Shown: positions 35,077 through 46,221, counted from the stretch's first letter. The stretch is DNA of 64,000 nt from Flammulina velutipes (GCA_011800155.1 CM022374.1:2604001-2668000); one strand, 5' to 3'. Notes: generated from the sequence alone by a model not told the origin. Program-made: numbers and translations.

Positions 35077-36321
35077 CTTTTTGAAAGGGGCGAGAACCAG
35101 GATTTATTGACAAGATAGTAATGTATACGATACAGCAGATATACTAATCAGTGTATTATGAAGGGTACTAAAGGGTTTTTTCATGATATCCGGAAGCGGG
35201 CTCCTAGTCTCTTACGCCACACCGATGTTTCGACGCCATTGCTGCGGGGAAACTTAACATTCACCAGTAAATAGTGTGTATTTTTGATCCACAAGGCCGA
35301 AGCACTGAAAGTTGGGTCCTCCAGAATTGTTTTGATCAATTGAACTGACCTCGTCAACTTGCTCGCTTCGAGAAAACTCGTCAAGATTGTAAACATGTGT
35401 CTATTGAAAGGTATGTACCATGTAGCTGTTGGATATCTCTTTGAAAATGACATTACCAAGGGCGTTCATCTACATGCTGGGTATAAGATGTCCGGTGGAA
35501 TTAGTCCGTGCGAGCACCGCGAAAATAATAAAAAATCGAGAAGACAGGGAGAAATTTCTCACTATGACTATTTTAGAATCGCCGTTGGGATGCTCGTAGG
35601 ATGATGTTCAGTGTTATAGCTTGGATTACAACAGGATATCCGATATGGTCGTTTGAATGAAAGTAGGCGGCAGGCAAACCGCACTTTCCCCTTTTCGTCA
35701 TACCATGCCATTGGAAAGTTTGCATGCCTTTCGCTATCCTCGCTGCAGCGACTGTACGCTGTGGGCGTATCTTCAAGGAGGAGACAGGTGTTAATGAGCG
35801 CCTAGGACGACAACTAGCCTGGCAGTAAATCTTTTGGAAATGCGTTGGACAACAGTCGGAGGTGGTGCGTAATCGACCTCGTTGTAGTGGCCGCGGCTAA
35901 CCAGTCGGAGTAGATGCTCTTGACACATATTGCCTACGCAGCCGTCTGCTCGGGGTATTGACTCTTCTTCACTACACGAGTGAGTCTCCCTCTCTTCTTG
36001 GATTTCATTTCCAACTCCATCCAGATAATTCAAGTCTACCGCTCTAAACTTTCTTCGAATGGAGCCCTCTTCTTCCTTACTATTTGTGCCGGCTCGCAAG
36101 GATTCAGCACGTCCATCCCACCAAGTGTCGCACAATTCAATCTACTTGACACCAGTCAGCTTTGCCAAATGTCTTCTCCGCCCACACACCCCGACTCTGA
36201 TTTTGACCTTTACGAAAGTCCTTGCCAACCGAGTATCCCGCTGCTGAAAGAAACATCCGGGAATCACTTGTCGTGAAGGGACACTGGTCGAGCGCAGCGA
36301 TTTCTATTCGAGACGAGAATC
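35077..36321. other. Intergenic region, gene-poor
   Basis: Only short unconserved frames are present on either strand. The right end runs into the inverted repeat at 36326. Confidence 0.45.
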
Positions 36322-36325
36322 GTTC

Positions 36326-36402
36326 AAACCAGGGGGATGGCATCGGAGAATTCCGTGAAATCCACTGGTACACTGACCTCGTGGGAATTTCGCCCGGCAT
36401 CG
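36326..36402 (+). repeat. Left arm of a 77-bp near-perfect inverted repeat
   Basis: This arm (starting about caaaccaggggg and ending gcatcg) is the reverse complement of 36560-36636 with about one mismatch (cgccc versus cgacc). The spacer is about 157 bases. A transcript across it would fold into a long hairpin. The arms encode the same peptide segment on opposite strands (TRSVYQWISRNSPMPSPW), so it looks like an inverted duplication of a former coding segment. Confidence 0.85.
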
Positions 36403-36559
36403 TGAATGGCAGAGGTCCATTTGCGTCCTCCGTTAATTTTTTCATGCATTTGAACACATATTCCACTCGTTCTCTGTTATTTCAATGTAATCTTTGGCAT
36501 TCAAAATGATTTCATTGCAATCGTGGTGGTGTATTCCAAGTGGTGGAGGCTGCCGTCTG

Positions 36560-36636
36560 CGATGCCGGTCGAAATTCCCACGAGGTCAGTGTACCAGTGG
36601 ATTTCACGGAATTCTCCGATGCCATCCCCCTGGTTC
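36560..36636 (-). repeat. Right arm of the 77-bp inverted repeat
   Basis: This is the reverse-complement partner of 36326-36402. It reads cgatgccggtcg at its start. No terminal inverted repeats or target duplications were identified around the pair. Confidence 0.85.
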
Positions 36637-36984
36637 AAACCCCTGGTACGTCCGCGAGCTTGTCATTGGCACCATAAAATTGATTCAACCATCCAGCATC
36701 ATCCACCAACGCACCTCCCTCTCATTAACGAGACGGTAGACCATCCTTTTGCGGATCTCTGCTACATAGGGCTGTACAACTAGAGTGTCTCTGTCTTTTA
36801 CAAAAATCACCGAGCCATGTCCCCTCCGGGTGATCTGGCGGGTACCGAGTTTTTGCGCCTCTCTACAAACTTCCCCCGAACAAAACTTCACCAACAATAC
36901 CTGCACTTCTTCATTAAAATCGTGACCACTGAAGCTTTATATATTATACCCAGGTTGGTCTCCTTTCCATTTCAACCCAAGCTT

Positions 36985-37542
36985 ATGGCGTATCAAATGC
37001 ATCTTCAGCGTGGCCTCGCCGCGGTCCCGGGATATGGTAGCCTAATCATGATTTGGGCGAACGAAGACTCGGACGAAGACGATACGCTATACTTCGATGT
37101 CAACGACCAGGATTCCGCTGACATTACACCGAAACTTCAGCAGGGGCTCTATGCATCACGTTGGACCTTTCGCCACTCAACACTGCTGGGGAATGCGACT
37201 GTTTGGCCAATGGGTCATGCAACAGAATTTCTCTGTCAACGCCCATCCTCCTGGATTCCGAAGCTAGTAGGGTTTGAATTCCCGTTTTATTGTTTCCCAC
37301 TCAGCTTCATTCTCAGATCTCATCCTCGTGCCTCGAAAACAAAACGTGCCAGTGGACATACAACAGATTCTGTAACGGGTCCGAACAAAGTAAGAACCAC
37401 CGAACTCATCTCATTTCTAACGGTATCAGTTGCGCAGTGTAACGTTGGCGTCCGTTTGGGTTTCTGTCTCCGCTTGGGTGCATTGACTGGCGCATTCGCA
37501 TCTTCTCCAGCGCTCGAACGTCTCCCGGCAGCTTCCAACTAA
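36985..37542 (+). CDS. Possible uncharacterised protein
   Basis: A continuous frame of 185 codons starts MAYQMHLQRGLAAVPGYG, with an acidic NEDSDEDDTLYFDV segment, WTFRHSTLLGNATVWP, and an Arg/Lys-rich end. A TATATATTATA-like stretch lies about 45 bases upstream. I recognise no family. The frame continues upstream to 36817. Low confidence: it could be a chance frame or a decayed gene. Confidence 0.3.
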   Translation: MAYQMHLQRGLAAVPGYGSLIMIWANEDSDEDDTLYFDVNDQDSADITPKLQQGLYASRWTFRHSTLLGNATVWPMGHATEFLCQRPSSWIPKLVGFEFPFYCFPLSFILRSHPRASKTKRASGHTTDSVTGPNKVRTTELISFLTVSVAQCNVGVRLGFCLRLGALTGAFASSPALERLPAASN

Positions 37543-37781
37543 GTAGGCCCGCAACCACGGAGCGAGAGCAGCTCCACGTGTGGGTGCGGTAGACACTACG
37601 GCAAATGCCGATGCCTGCTTTGTTCCAAATTGCAACCATCATGGTCTTGTTCCTCTGCGGTCTTGTTTGTTCAGCGCCTTGTTATCCTCGAACGAGATAT
37701 CTGTTTCGTAGTCATGCTGCCGAAGCTATTGTTTTTTGACTTCCTTAAATACTGTGGCTGGATGGCGATCTGTCCTCGAAA

Positions 37782-38568
37782 ATGATCCCGCCTACTGTCA
37801 CTGATACTCAATCGCTTCTTCTGGCTGATCCCCCGCGGGATACTTCTGGACTCTACCCATATGGCGGGCAATCCTCGAACTCCCTTGTACCATCCATCCC
37901 CACATCATCTTACTCGCAAGCCTCGAAAAGAAAGCAAGTCGTCATCACACGAAGCATTGAAAACCTCGCGGCGGAATGGGACGAGAAGCTCAAGCATTTC
38001 GCCCCTCCTCAGCCGAAATATACCTTTCCGATCCCGACAATAATCCAGCCCACCGTTCCTCCCCAGCCGGTAGAGCCGATAGCGCGCCAACCAAGTAAGC
38101 TACGGAAGAGGCCTCGGGTACGATTGCCACGAGTAAAGCTCGACGCAATTCCCGATCCAACGAAGCAAAACCTCCCTTCGAACCCTATGGGATATACCGT
38201 CCGTGCGGGATTCAATCCGAACAACCTCCCGCCTCCTACCAGTACTCGTGGGTTCTTGTTCTGTACCTCGATGTCCACTAAATGATTGTGTTCAGAACTC
38301 GCGCGGCTGGTAAACGACAGCTGCAACCGACGCCAGATGATATTGTTCTCTGCGAACTTCCCGGAGGGCGTCAACGCGACCGTGGCGCTGGATGACTTCT
38401 TGAACGGAAGGAAACAAATGGGCAAGGCATTGAAGTCGCGTTCGAGTTGGAGATCAAGTTGGTCTTTGAATCGAGGTATGTTCGATTTCACTCGTGAGTT
38501 GGGCTTGTATTGACGAATCTGCATTGGTAGTCTGGAATGGTTTTACGAGCAGAGTTCGGGTTGAATGA
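37782..38568 (+). CDS. Possible uncharacterised Pro-rich protein, with frame conflict
   Basis: Exon 1 encodes a Ser/Pro-rich start (SSYSQASKRKQVVITRSIENL) and a basic segment (KLRKRPRVRLPRVK). A 51-base intron (donor gtgggt) leads to an exon that is open in one frame (FPEGVNATVALDDFLNG). The other frame of that exon reads more protein-like at its 3' end (GIEVAFELEIKLVFES, then SLEWFYEQSSG), but it holds a stop codon near 38390. Either the first frame is correct and the protein is unusual, or the gene has a frameshift. I recognise no family. Confidence 0.35.
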
Positions 38569-38916
38569 GAAGTCTAATAAGCATACCTTTCAACATGATA
38601 TATAATGACCTTAATGATTACGAACAGTGGCCTCTGTCTACGGCGTGCACACCTCCAGGCTCCAGGACTTGTAAAACTTTGACCTCGGCTTGTGAATGGC
38701 GGGTATTTAGACTCGTTCGATCGTAAAAATTGGAATGTTCATGAAATGTATGCTATCAAGAAGAATGTACACAAAGCATAGCAAGCAATAGATAGCAAAA
38801 GGAAGCGCGATAACAAGAAAGCAGCAGAGCAGATAGTACAGGAAGAAACATAGCAAGGGGATAGCAGAATAGTTAGTTTTTGGAAACAGATGTCAAAATG
38901 CACTGTGTCGTCCTCT
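38569..38916. other. Intergenic region
   Basis: A/T- and A/G-rich sequence between the possible Pro-rich gene and the HNH-like gene. No gene is supported. Confidence 0.5.
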
Positions 38917-40176
38917 TCAGTCGGTGCTCCTCGCTTTCCCTTTATCCTTCGAAGGTGCTTTCGTCGGCGTCACGACTTCGGGGAGAGTATGCACGTCAGC
39001 AATGTCAATGGTGCGGCCATTGGAGGGAGGGGGCGGTGTTGATCTGTCTTCATCCACAACCAGCTGGCTAGGAATGCTGGCGGTCGATTCTTGCCTAAAG
39101 TCCGTAGGAATTTCTTGGGCCATCCAACTGTCAACAATCGTGAAACACAACTTGGCCGACCGTTGTTGATCCAAAGTCCAAGACGCTTTGAGGTGACTCT
39201 TCGACTTGATTTTGCCAAGTTGCTCCCATGCGTTCACCATGACATAGCATGGGTGAACATGAGAGCGGATGATGGGTAAAGTGTGGAATGGATATTTATG
39301 AGAACGACCTTTTCCAGTTACCGTCCATTCCCCTTCGATCTTTTTGGTCGCTTGCACGAAAATTGAGTGGTACGATCCTAGCTGGAGCGGAAGTAGGATA
39401 TACTTCCATCCATTCTTTGGCATCTTGAGAGCCTGTGATCTGATCAGTGAGTCTTCCTAACACACAAATCAAAGTAACTTACATCGAGGAAATACTTTCT
39501 GCGATCGAGCGGAAGCGAAACATTCTTCTCTACAAAGGCTTGAATTCTCTTCAAGAGTTCGTGCAGAGGAAGAAGGATGAAGCCCAGGTGATCAAAGAAG
39601 CAATGATATTCAGATTTCACTACAATGGAAGGAACACTTTCAAAATTCGGCGCAAACAGGGGGACTGAATAAAGCTCACAAAGGATGTTGTTGAAACGCG
39701 AGTCCAGATTGAGAGTGTTGGCGAAACGAAATCCGAGAACATATTCTAGTGCGCGCATCTATCAAAGTTAGCTATCTGTCAAGCTTTGGAGATAGGAATA
39801 TCCTTCTCACCCAAGGAACTGCGGCCCAGCTCAACCGGCGAGAAACGACATGGCATACTTGAACAACCGAGCACACATTGGGATACGATGTCACCGCGCA
39901 AAAAGGAGTCATGAATGCTCGGACAGTCGCCTCTAGAAGAATTCGGGAGTAGATGGCTTCGTTATTGCGGTCAGACGCCGTGACGTTCATACTTGGAGTG
40001 GGCTTAGGCTTCTTCGTTCTTTTCCTCTTCTTGGGAGACAAGAAGACATCACCGTCATCTGCATCATCCTCTTCGAGGACAATGGCCCGGACTTCTTCTT
40101 CCCGCTTTCGAACTCGTGTGTTGTAGGAGTGCCGTGTAAACGCAGAGGAGGCCTCAGCGTTTGAGGACGACGCCAT
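38917..40176 (-). CDS. HNH-nuclease-like protein of Agaricomycete type
   Basis: The N-terminus has MASSSNAEASSAFTRHSYN, a basic-acidic segment (KKRKRTKKPKPTP), then an HNH-like core: CHVVSRRLSW, RALEYVLGFRFANTLNLDSR, FNNILLKSEYHCFFDHLGFI, LPLHELLKRI. The C-terminal half has LPLDRRKYFLD, a YPFHTLPIIRSHVHPCYVMV segment and a tail rich in Pro and Lys. Many mushroom proteins annotated as HNH nuclease (HNH_2 type) share the CHxVxR, DxRxN and SHVHPCYV landmarks. Whether this copy is catalytic is unclear. Introns start near 39812, 39688 and 39479. The ATG at 40176 opens the conserved start; an upstream in-frame ATG at 40221 would add 15 residues. Confidence 0.72.
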
Positions 40177-40724
40177 AGAGAGGATCCAAGTTGAGGTTTT
40201 CTTGCTGAGAATTGCCAGCACAATCTCCCTTTTATCGCAAGGAAAACGTCAGGGATGGAGCAACAGAATAAGTGGCGAAGCAGGTAGAATGTTGAGATTG
40301 AAGTGACAGAACAGGAGGAATGCTGTCGTGACGGGTGAATAGGAGGGGAACGGGACACACAACTAGCAGGTTCGAAAAATCAGGAGCCCGTTGAATTAAT
40401 TTAGTCCAACATTGACGTATGGGCCAGCTTATTCCTTGAAGTAGCAAGACAAGGAGGTTGAATAGAGTCTAGACAGTGCACATAAGTGCAGAGAACAGGC
40501 TGAGAGAGCACAGAGAGCATTTAGACATGATTTTTGAAGCAGAAGAAGATTCATTTCATGGGCGCTAGCCTCACCTGAGTGTCAATACATGTCATGATTC
40601 AGATCCGAGTCAACCGTCAACGCGTTCAACATTCCATAATAGCACGTGATGCATTGATGCGCCATTGTTCTGAATCCATCGAACAACGCTTTCTTTCTGC
40701 GCCCACCTTCATTCAGCATTCATC
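40177..40724. other. Divergent promoter region of HNH-like genes
   Basis: It lies between the HNH-like gene (minus) and its relative at 40725 (plus). A gagtcaaccg element near 40612 recurs before the next copy (near 42118). Confidence 0.5.
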
Positions 40725-41873
40725 ATGCCCTCTAAAGTCACCATCGAAGACATAACCACTCTCAAAGACTTGTCAAAGTCCTCCTTGGAATCCTATCGTG
40801 TCATAAGCAACAAAGATCCTGTGAGTTCCTCTAATGCAAACCATACCCCACAATTTCAACATGCGCTTCAGCTGGACAGGTTGGAATTCAGCATCGGCCT
40901 TGAGCGAGGGGAGATATCAACATACTCCGACTCTCCCCTACTCAAAATAAAAGGTTAGTTGTCTTTTCTTACCACCTTCAAACGTGATCTTATAGTCGTG
41001 CAGTGCGAAAAGATATGATTGAATTGTTGCAACAACATAAATGGGCACTCATGCCTTCGGACACGATTCTTGAACGCATCAACGAATTATTTTTGTTGAA
41101 CCACGAGAACGCCCCTCGCCACCGCCTCAAATTCACCGATGTAAGTTTTGTCATTGGCTATTCAGTCCATTCTTCTCACACACGTACACACTCTCAAGAT
41201 CATTCCGGTCAAAGCAGAGTATGAATATCGATTCTTCTGCCTAGACGTCAAGGAAACACCTCCCTTCTACATTCAGGGGAAGCGCTACGCATACCCATTC
41301 ACCGACCTGCCTTCCGTTTGGAGCAGCCTCCACCCTTGCTTCGCCATTCCATCTGCACTCAACTATTATGAACAGAACTTCGACATCATGAGTGGCAGAA
41401 AAACGATGGACACGACGGAGTCACTTTGCGATGACATTAGCTTTGCGCTTAGCCGACCTCTGTTTCTCTCCTGGGTCATGACCGCGAATACAAATGTGCA
41501 AGGGCGACCGGTTCCCTTAGCCAGGCATGACCCGCCCGATACGAATCCGATCGTACGTCCCAAGCTGTTGGAGGTGAAGAAGGCGAAGAAGAGGAAAGCG
41601 AAGAAAGCGGGGAATGCTGTATCTGGTCCCGCCAATGTTAAACCGATGCCCTTGGCTAGGCACGACTCGCCCGATACGTATCAAATCGTACGTCCCAAGA
41701 CGTTGAAGGTGAAGAAGGCGACGACGGCAAAGGCAAAGAAAGCGGGGAAAGCTACATCTGGTCCCGCCAGAGAGATTGTCGAGCTGGTAGTGCAAAGGAA
41801 GAGGAAGCTATCGAATTCAACGGCCACATCTACTGAAGATGATGCCCCTTCAGCCAAACGGAGAAGCACATAA
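40725..41873 (+). CDS. HNH-derived protein, tandem copy 1
   Basis: It starts MPSKVTIEDITTLKDLSKSS, then LDRLEFSIGLERGEIS, VRKDMIELLQQHKWALMP, RHRLKFTD, EYEYRFFCLDVKETPPFYIQ, RYAYPFTDLPSVW, LHPCFAIPSALNYYE. This matches the C-terminal half of the HNH-like protein at 38917, but the CHxV core is missing. Introns begin near 40820, 40952 and 41141. The basic tail carries two 45-residue repeats (PLARHDPPDTNPIVRP) and ends APSAKRRST. I infer a degenerate, possibly non-catalytic relative. Function unknown. Confidence 0.68.
41508..41777 (+). repeat. Two 135-bp tandem repeats in tandem copy 1
   Basis: Units starting at 41508 and 41643 encode 45 residues each (PLARHD...IVRPK, then a Lys-rich run). Copy 2 at 42181 has a single related unit, so the repeat arose in copy 1 or was lost from copy 2. 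Confidence 0.8.
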
Positions 41874-42180
41874 CTATGGTTTCTTTTTCTCATATTTTAT
41901 GTTCTATCGCTATCACCACTGCATCGTTTTCTTTGTTGTACGCTATCATATTGCTACCAGTTCACCCTACTTACATGCCTCAAATATTATAAACATACTA
42001 TCCTCATTTTGGTCTGAATGAATTCGTCAGTTACAGTAGCCTGTAGGAGAGCGCCCGCTGTCGTCCATCAATGGTTGGACTCCGGTGTCAGTTTGAATGA
42101 TCACATCGGATTCGGAGTGAGTCAACCGCGGTAACGTGATATTTCAACCCGACGTAAACGGCCCTTTCTCTCCTGCCTCC
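41874..42180. other. Duplicated intergenic segment between the tandem HNH-derived genes
   Basis: The 3' flank of copy 1 and the promoter of copy 2. A ggtaacgtgatatttcaa element near 42130 recurs near 43305 upstream of the Fic gene. Confidence 0.6.
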
Positions 42181-43174
42181 ATGGGCTCCAAAGTCTTGAT
42201 CGAAGACATAACTACTTTCAAAGACCTATCAAGCTCGCCTCTCGAATCCTACGCCGTCATAAACGAGAATGATTTGGTGAGCTTCTAACGATGAAAATCA
42301 CACTGCACCATAACTCAACCTGCTCTGCAGTTGGACAGGTTAGAATTTAGCATTGGTATCGAGCGAGGGGAGATCATCAAGTATGCCGAGTCTCCGCTAC
42401 TCAAAATAAACAGTAGGTGGTCTTTTACCACTCTGTCAACCCCAATCTTACCCTTTCAGTGCGAAAGGACATGATCTCACTGTTTCAACAGGGTAGATGG
42501 GCTCTTATACCTTCGCCTGAGGCTCTGAGTCGCATCAAGGAGCTTTTTTTTTTGAACCATGAGAACACCCCCCGTCACCGTCTTATGTTCACTGATGTCG
42601 GTTACGCCGTTGGCTACATTACCTTCATGTTACTCACTTTGTCTGCAGGCGATTCCGGTCGAAGCAGAGTATGAATATCAATTCTACTGCCCAAACGTCA
42701 AGAAAGTGCCTCCATTCTACGTTCAAGGCAAGCGCTACGCATACCCATTCACCGACCTTCCTTCCGTTTGGAGCACACTTCATCCTTGTTTTGCGATTCC
42801 ATCCGCCCTCAGATATTTTGGATACAACTTTGATGCCATGAAGGCGAAAAAGATGTCTGAAGCCGACGTGCTCTGTCTTGACATTGGCCTTTCATCTATA
42901 TCTCTCCTGGGTCAAAACCGTGAAAACCAAAGACCTAGGGAGGCCGATGCCCTCGGCTAGGCGTGACCCTCCCAGTGCAAATCCAATCGTACGTCCCAAG
43001 CTGTTGAAGGCGGCAAAGGCAAAGGCGAAGAATGCGCGGAAAGCTGTATCTGGTTCCGCCAAAGATATTGCCGATCCAGTAGTGCAAAGGAAGAGGAAGC
43101 TCTCGAATTTGACGGCTACATCTACTATAGATGATACCCCTCCACCCAAACGGAGAAGCCCGCGCGTCACATAG
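42181..43174 (+). pseudogene. HNH-derived protein, tandem copy 2, frameshifted
   Basis: The reading matches copy 1: MGSKVLIEDITTFKDLSSSP, LDRLEFSIGIERGEII, RKDMISLFQQGRWALIPS, RYAYPFTDLPSVW, LHPCFAIPSALRYFG. After CLDIG (about 42884) the sequence has 11 fewer bases than copy 1. The frame then ends early at 42958-42960, while the basic tail (GRPMPSARRDPPSANPIV ... PPPKRRSPRVT) continues in another frame to 43174. No intron fits the gap. Either a shorter protein is made or the gene is dead. The 3' flank is clearly similar to that of copy 1 (ttttctttgttgtacgctat), so the duplication included the 3' end. Confidence 0.75.
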
Positions 43175-43374
43175 CTTGATATTTTATTCTTTCTGATGTT
43201 TTATGTTCTGTCGTTGTCACCACCCCATTGTTTTCTTTGTTGTACGCTATCGAAATACTACCGTAACATTGGTTACATTGCTTCTGGGTGTCGCGTAGAA
43301 CACGGTAACGTGATATTTCAAGCTCCGCTTTCAAGACTGCCGTGCGGCACTGGTGACTGACGTCTCTTACCACG

Positions 43375-45024
43375 ATGAGCTGGTCCTCTGAAATTCTCAT
43401 CGTAAGTCAAGTGGTTCTTCTACACACGTTCCGTACATGATCAACGTCATATGTCGTCCGCTCGGCGCTAGAACACTCCTGATCTTCTCAAAGACGAAGG
43501 CAATCTCGAACCAGAAGTCTTCTCCGATTCGGGTGCCGCCATCCGTCGATACGAACAACTATTGGAAGCCTACAACTTTCGACACCCTTTCTTGCTTGTG
43601 AGACTGGCTTCGGCTTACACGTCTGTGGGCGCACGCGGTGTTGCTGTAAAAATGCGTCAGGAGGTGCTACTGGCTGTAAGCCGTTGATTACTGTCAACTG
43701 ACACTCTGTTCCAGGCTAGCAATCGTCTCATAGAGATGGGTGTTTATGACGATGTCCTTGCAGACTTCATCGAATCTCAAAACAGAATCTTGAGTGCCGA
43801 TGCTATGAAGGATGCAATTCTTGACATGTCCGGTAGTCGTGAGTCCCTATCTTTTTCATATCTGTCAAACTGTTTAATTGACACCAATATGTAGTTAGAT
43901 TCTTCCAGAAATGGCAGCCTACTGCCAACTTCAAGCTGCCGATTAATGTGGCTTATCCCGCTGGCCACGATGTCGTTCGGGAGGAATGGCAGACTTCGTT
44001 CGCCGGAGGTACCAAGCTCTTCGATGCATATTTCAGGTTCCTTGCAATTGAAACCAATCATTTGGAGGACTCTTTTCGCATTACCGATAGTGTAAGCTGC
44101 TTGTCAGACTTGAGTACTCTTTTTCAACACTTTTGACCCTTTGCGAGTCGAGTTTGGACCTCGTACGACGTGGAATATCTGAAGGCCTTATCGAAGCGGC
44201 TCCTAACAGCGATGTCAAGAATCCGGCTACCATCAAGAGCATTCTAAACGATACCCTGGCGGTAACAACCATTTCCATGCTTCCGTCCTGGTCTAATGTA
44301 ATCTCTTAGGCTTACGACATTATTTCCAATGATAGGAATGAGATAACGCCACAGCTAGTATGCGACGTGCACAAGTGTATGATGTATACTGCCGGATTCC
44401 TCTCGCTCCCGATTGTTCCTTGTGGATATTCGCGCACCGTTACGAAGAGAACGGTCGCCATAAACTCTAGCGAAGGCCTTATACAGAGCTGTCCCTACAT
44501 GCTGGTCGATGAAGAGCTTGAAAGAATTTGCAAAAACTCCATTGTCAGTGGCTTATAATTACGTTCCCGTTGGCCAACATCTTTTCAACGACCGCAGGCA
44601 CTCCTCAAGATACCGGCTTTCAATCCATTTGCGGCTGCAAGTTGGCTTCATTTTACCCTTGCTCGGTGTCATCCATTCAACGTACGTGTTATTGTACATT
44701 TAGGAGATTTTCTTTTTCATCGCATGTAGGATGGAAATGGTCGCACTGCCCGTTTGATTGCGTCTATCCCTCTTATTCGGGCAGGATATCCTCCTATCTC
44801 TGTCAGTATGTCGCAGAGAAGTGGATACTATGGTGCTCTCAAAGCAGTACGCAATTTTGGATTTATTATCTCGAGCTGTATTGAGTCGTTCTTAGGCCTA
44901 CGACCGCGACTTTCAGCCGCTGGCTCAGTGCATACACGAGGGTATGCGGGACACGATAAGTAAAGCAAAGAAGACGGTCTGCCCAACAGTATCGGAGGAT
45001 ACGATTCGGTGTGTTAAGACGTAG
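43375..45024 (+). CDS. Fic-domain protein (probable AMP-transferase family)
   Basis: Fic proteins usually attach AMP from ATP to target hydroxyl groups. Exons assemble in frame. The N-terminus is MSWSSEILINTPDLLKDEGN, followed by RRYEQLLEAYNFRHPFLL and a helical region. An inhibitory-helix-like FLAIETNHLEDSF precedes the Fic core, and HPFNDGNGRTARLIASIPLI holds the full catalytic motif (HPFxDGNGR). The end reads AAYDRDFQPLAQCIHEG and VSEDTIRCVKT. Introns begin near 43402, 43678, 43839, 44091, 44260, 44538, 44678 and 44847. The inhibitory motif (IETN) differs from the standard (S/T)xxxE(G/N), so autoinhibition may be altered. The gene is convergent with isochorismatase copy 2. Its promoter shares the ggtaacgtgatatttcaa element with copy 2 of the HNH-derived pair. 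Confidence 0.88.
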
Positions 45025-45246
45025 TAGGCATGAACTCAAGGCATCCTTCACGCCTGACATCATGATATCTCGCCTCCATTCTTGTGTAAGTAGGTGTATG
45101 AACAAAATTGAATGCAATACGATGTCAAATTATCTCTGAGCGTGTTTGAGTGCATGGTCGACAGGTCAATCCGAAAATGGGAGGAGTATAAAGCGATTGT
45201 GATTGCGAAAGCGCTACGGAATTTTGGGCTACAGACTATCGTCGAG

Positions 45247-46161
45247 TTATTCGCTTTCACCGGGGAGGATCGTGCCGTTCTTGATGGCAGCAGCGTGTCC
45301 ACGAGCGAGGAAACCGTACTGTGTGTAGAAGCTAAACCGTTATTAGCAAATCAGAAGTGTAGTACGAAGGCGAGAGAGCGTACGTGTCGTAGAAAGGGAG
45401 AAGCTCCACCGAGCCGGGTGTGTTCCTCCAATCCCTCATGAGGTCGCAGCCGATGGCGAAAAGCGACAAGACGTGGACACCCGCGGAGCGCATACGCTCA
45501 TTGGCATCCGCAGCGATGCGAGCGTTCAAAGTCCCAGATGCATCGGCGTTGGCAAACACGGTGTACCCTTCAGCACGGAGGGATAGAGCGAGGAAGGCGG
45601 TGCAGACCTATGAATGTTGGTTAGAAAATGATAATAACAGAACGAGAGGAGTGATACATACATCAGTGACGATGCCAGCGAGGATAACTTGCTTCTTTCC
45701 AGTGGCGCGGACGGCGTTACGGAATTCTTCATTGTCCCAGGCGTTGACCTCGCCGTTGCGCTTGATGTAGGGTGCATCAGCGTGCATCTCAGTGATCTCA
45801 CGAGGGAGAGGACCGTTTGGACCTAAGGAACATGTCAGTACTTGGTTGAAGAGATATATATGAAGCTCTTACCAGTCTCCGCACTCGTAGTGAGGATGGT
45901 TGGAAGGTTGAACGCCTTTCCAATCGCGGCATGAGCCAGAATGTTGTTACGGTATTCATCCGCTCCCATGTCGCGCACGAGCTGGAAGAGACCGAGCTGG
46001 TGGTCAACGACGAGGAGAACAGCGTCATCCCTGTTGATGCGCTCAAATTCAAATGCAGTGGCGCCTAAAGCGCGTCAGCGACCAAGAAAACGCCTCGAGT
46101 TGGTGGACTGCTTACCGACAGCGACGAAGACAACGGCGAGAAGAGCTTTGAAGAATTGCAT
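45247..46161 (-). CDS. Secreted isochorismatase-like cysteine hydrolase (YcaC type), copy 2
   Basis: The minus-strand reading is almost identical to copy 1: MQFFKALLAVVFVAVGATA signal peptide, LLVVDHQLGLFQLVRD, AETGPNGPLPREITE, LAGIVTDVCTAFLALSLRAEG. Changes include Met for Ile at the DMGADEY segment and Phe for Tyr near the end. Intron positions match copy 1, and the final exon reads YGFLARGHAAAIKNGTILP with a stop at 45247-45249. The gene is intact. With copy 1 it brackets a 15-kb island in inverted orientation. Confidence 0.9.
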
Positions 46162-46221
46162 CGTTGTGAAGGATGAGTGAAGAGCTGTTGGGCTGAATAA
46201 AGTCAGAAAATGACAATTAGG

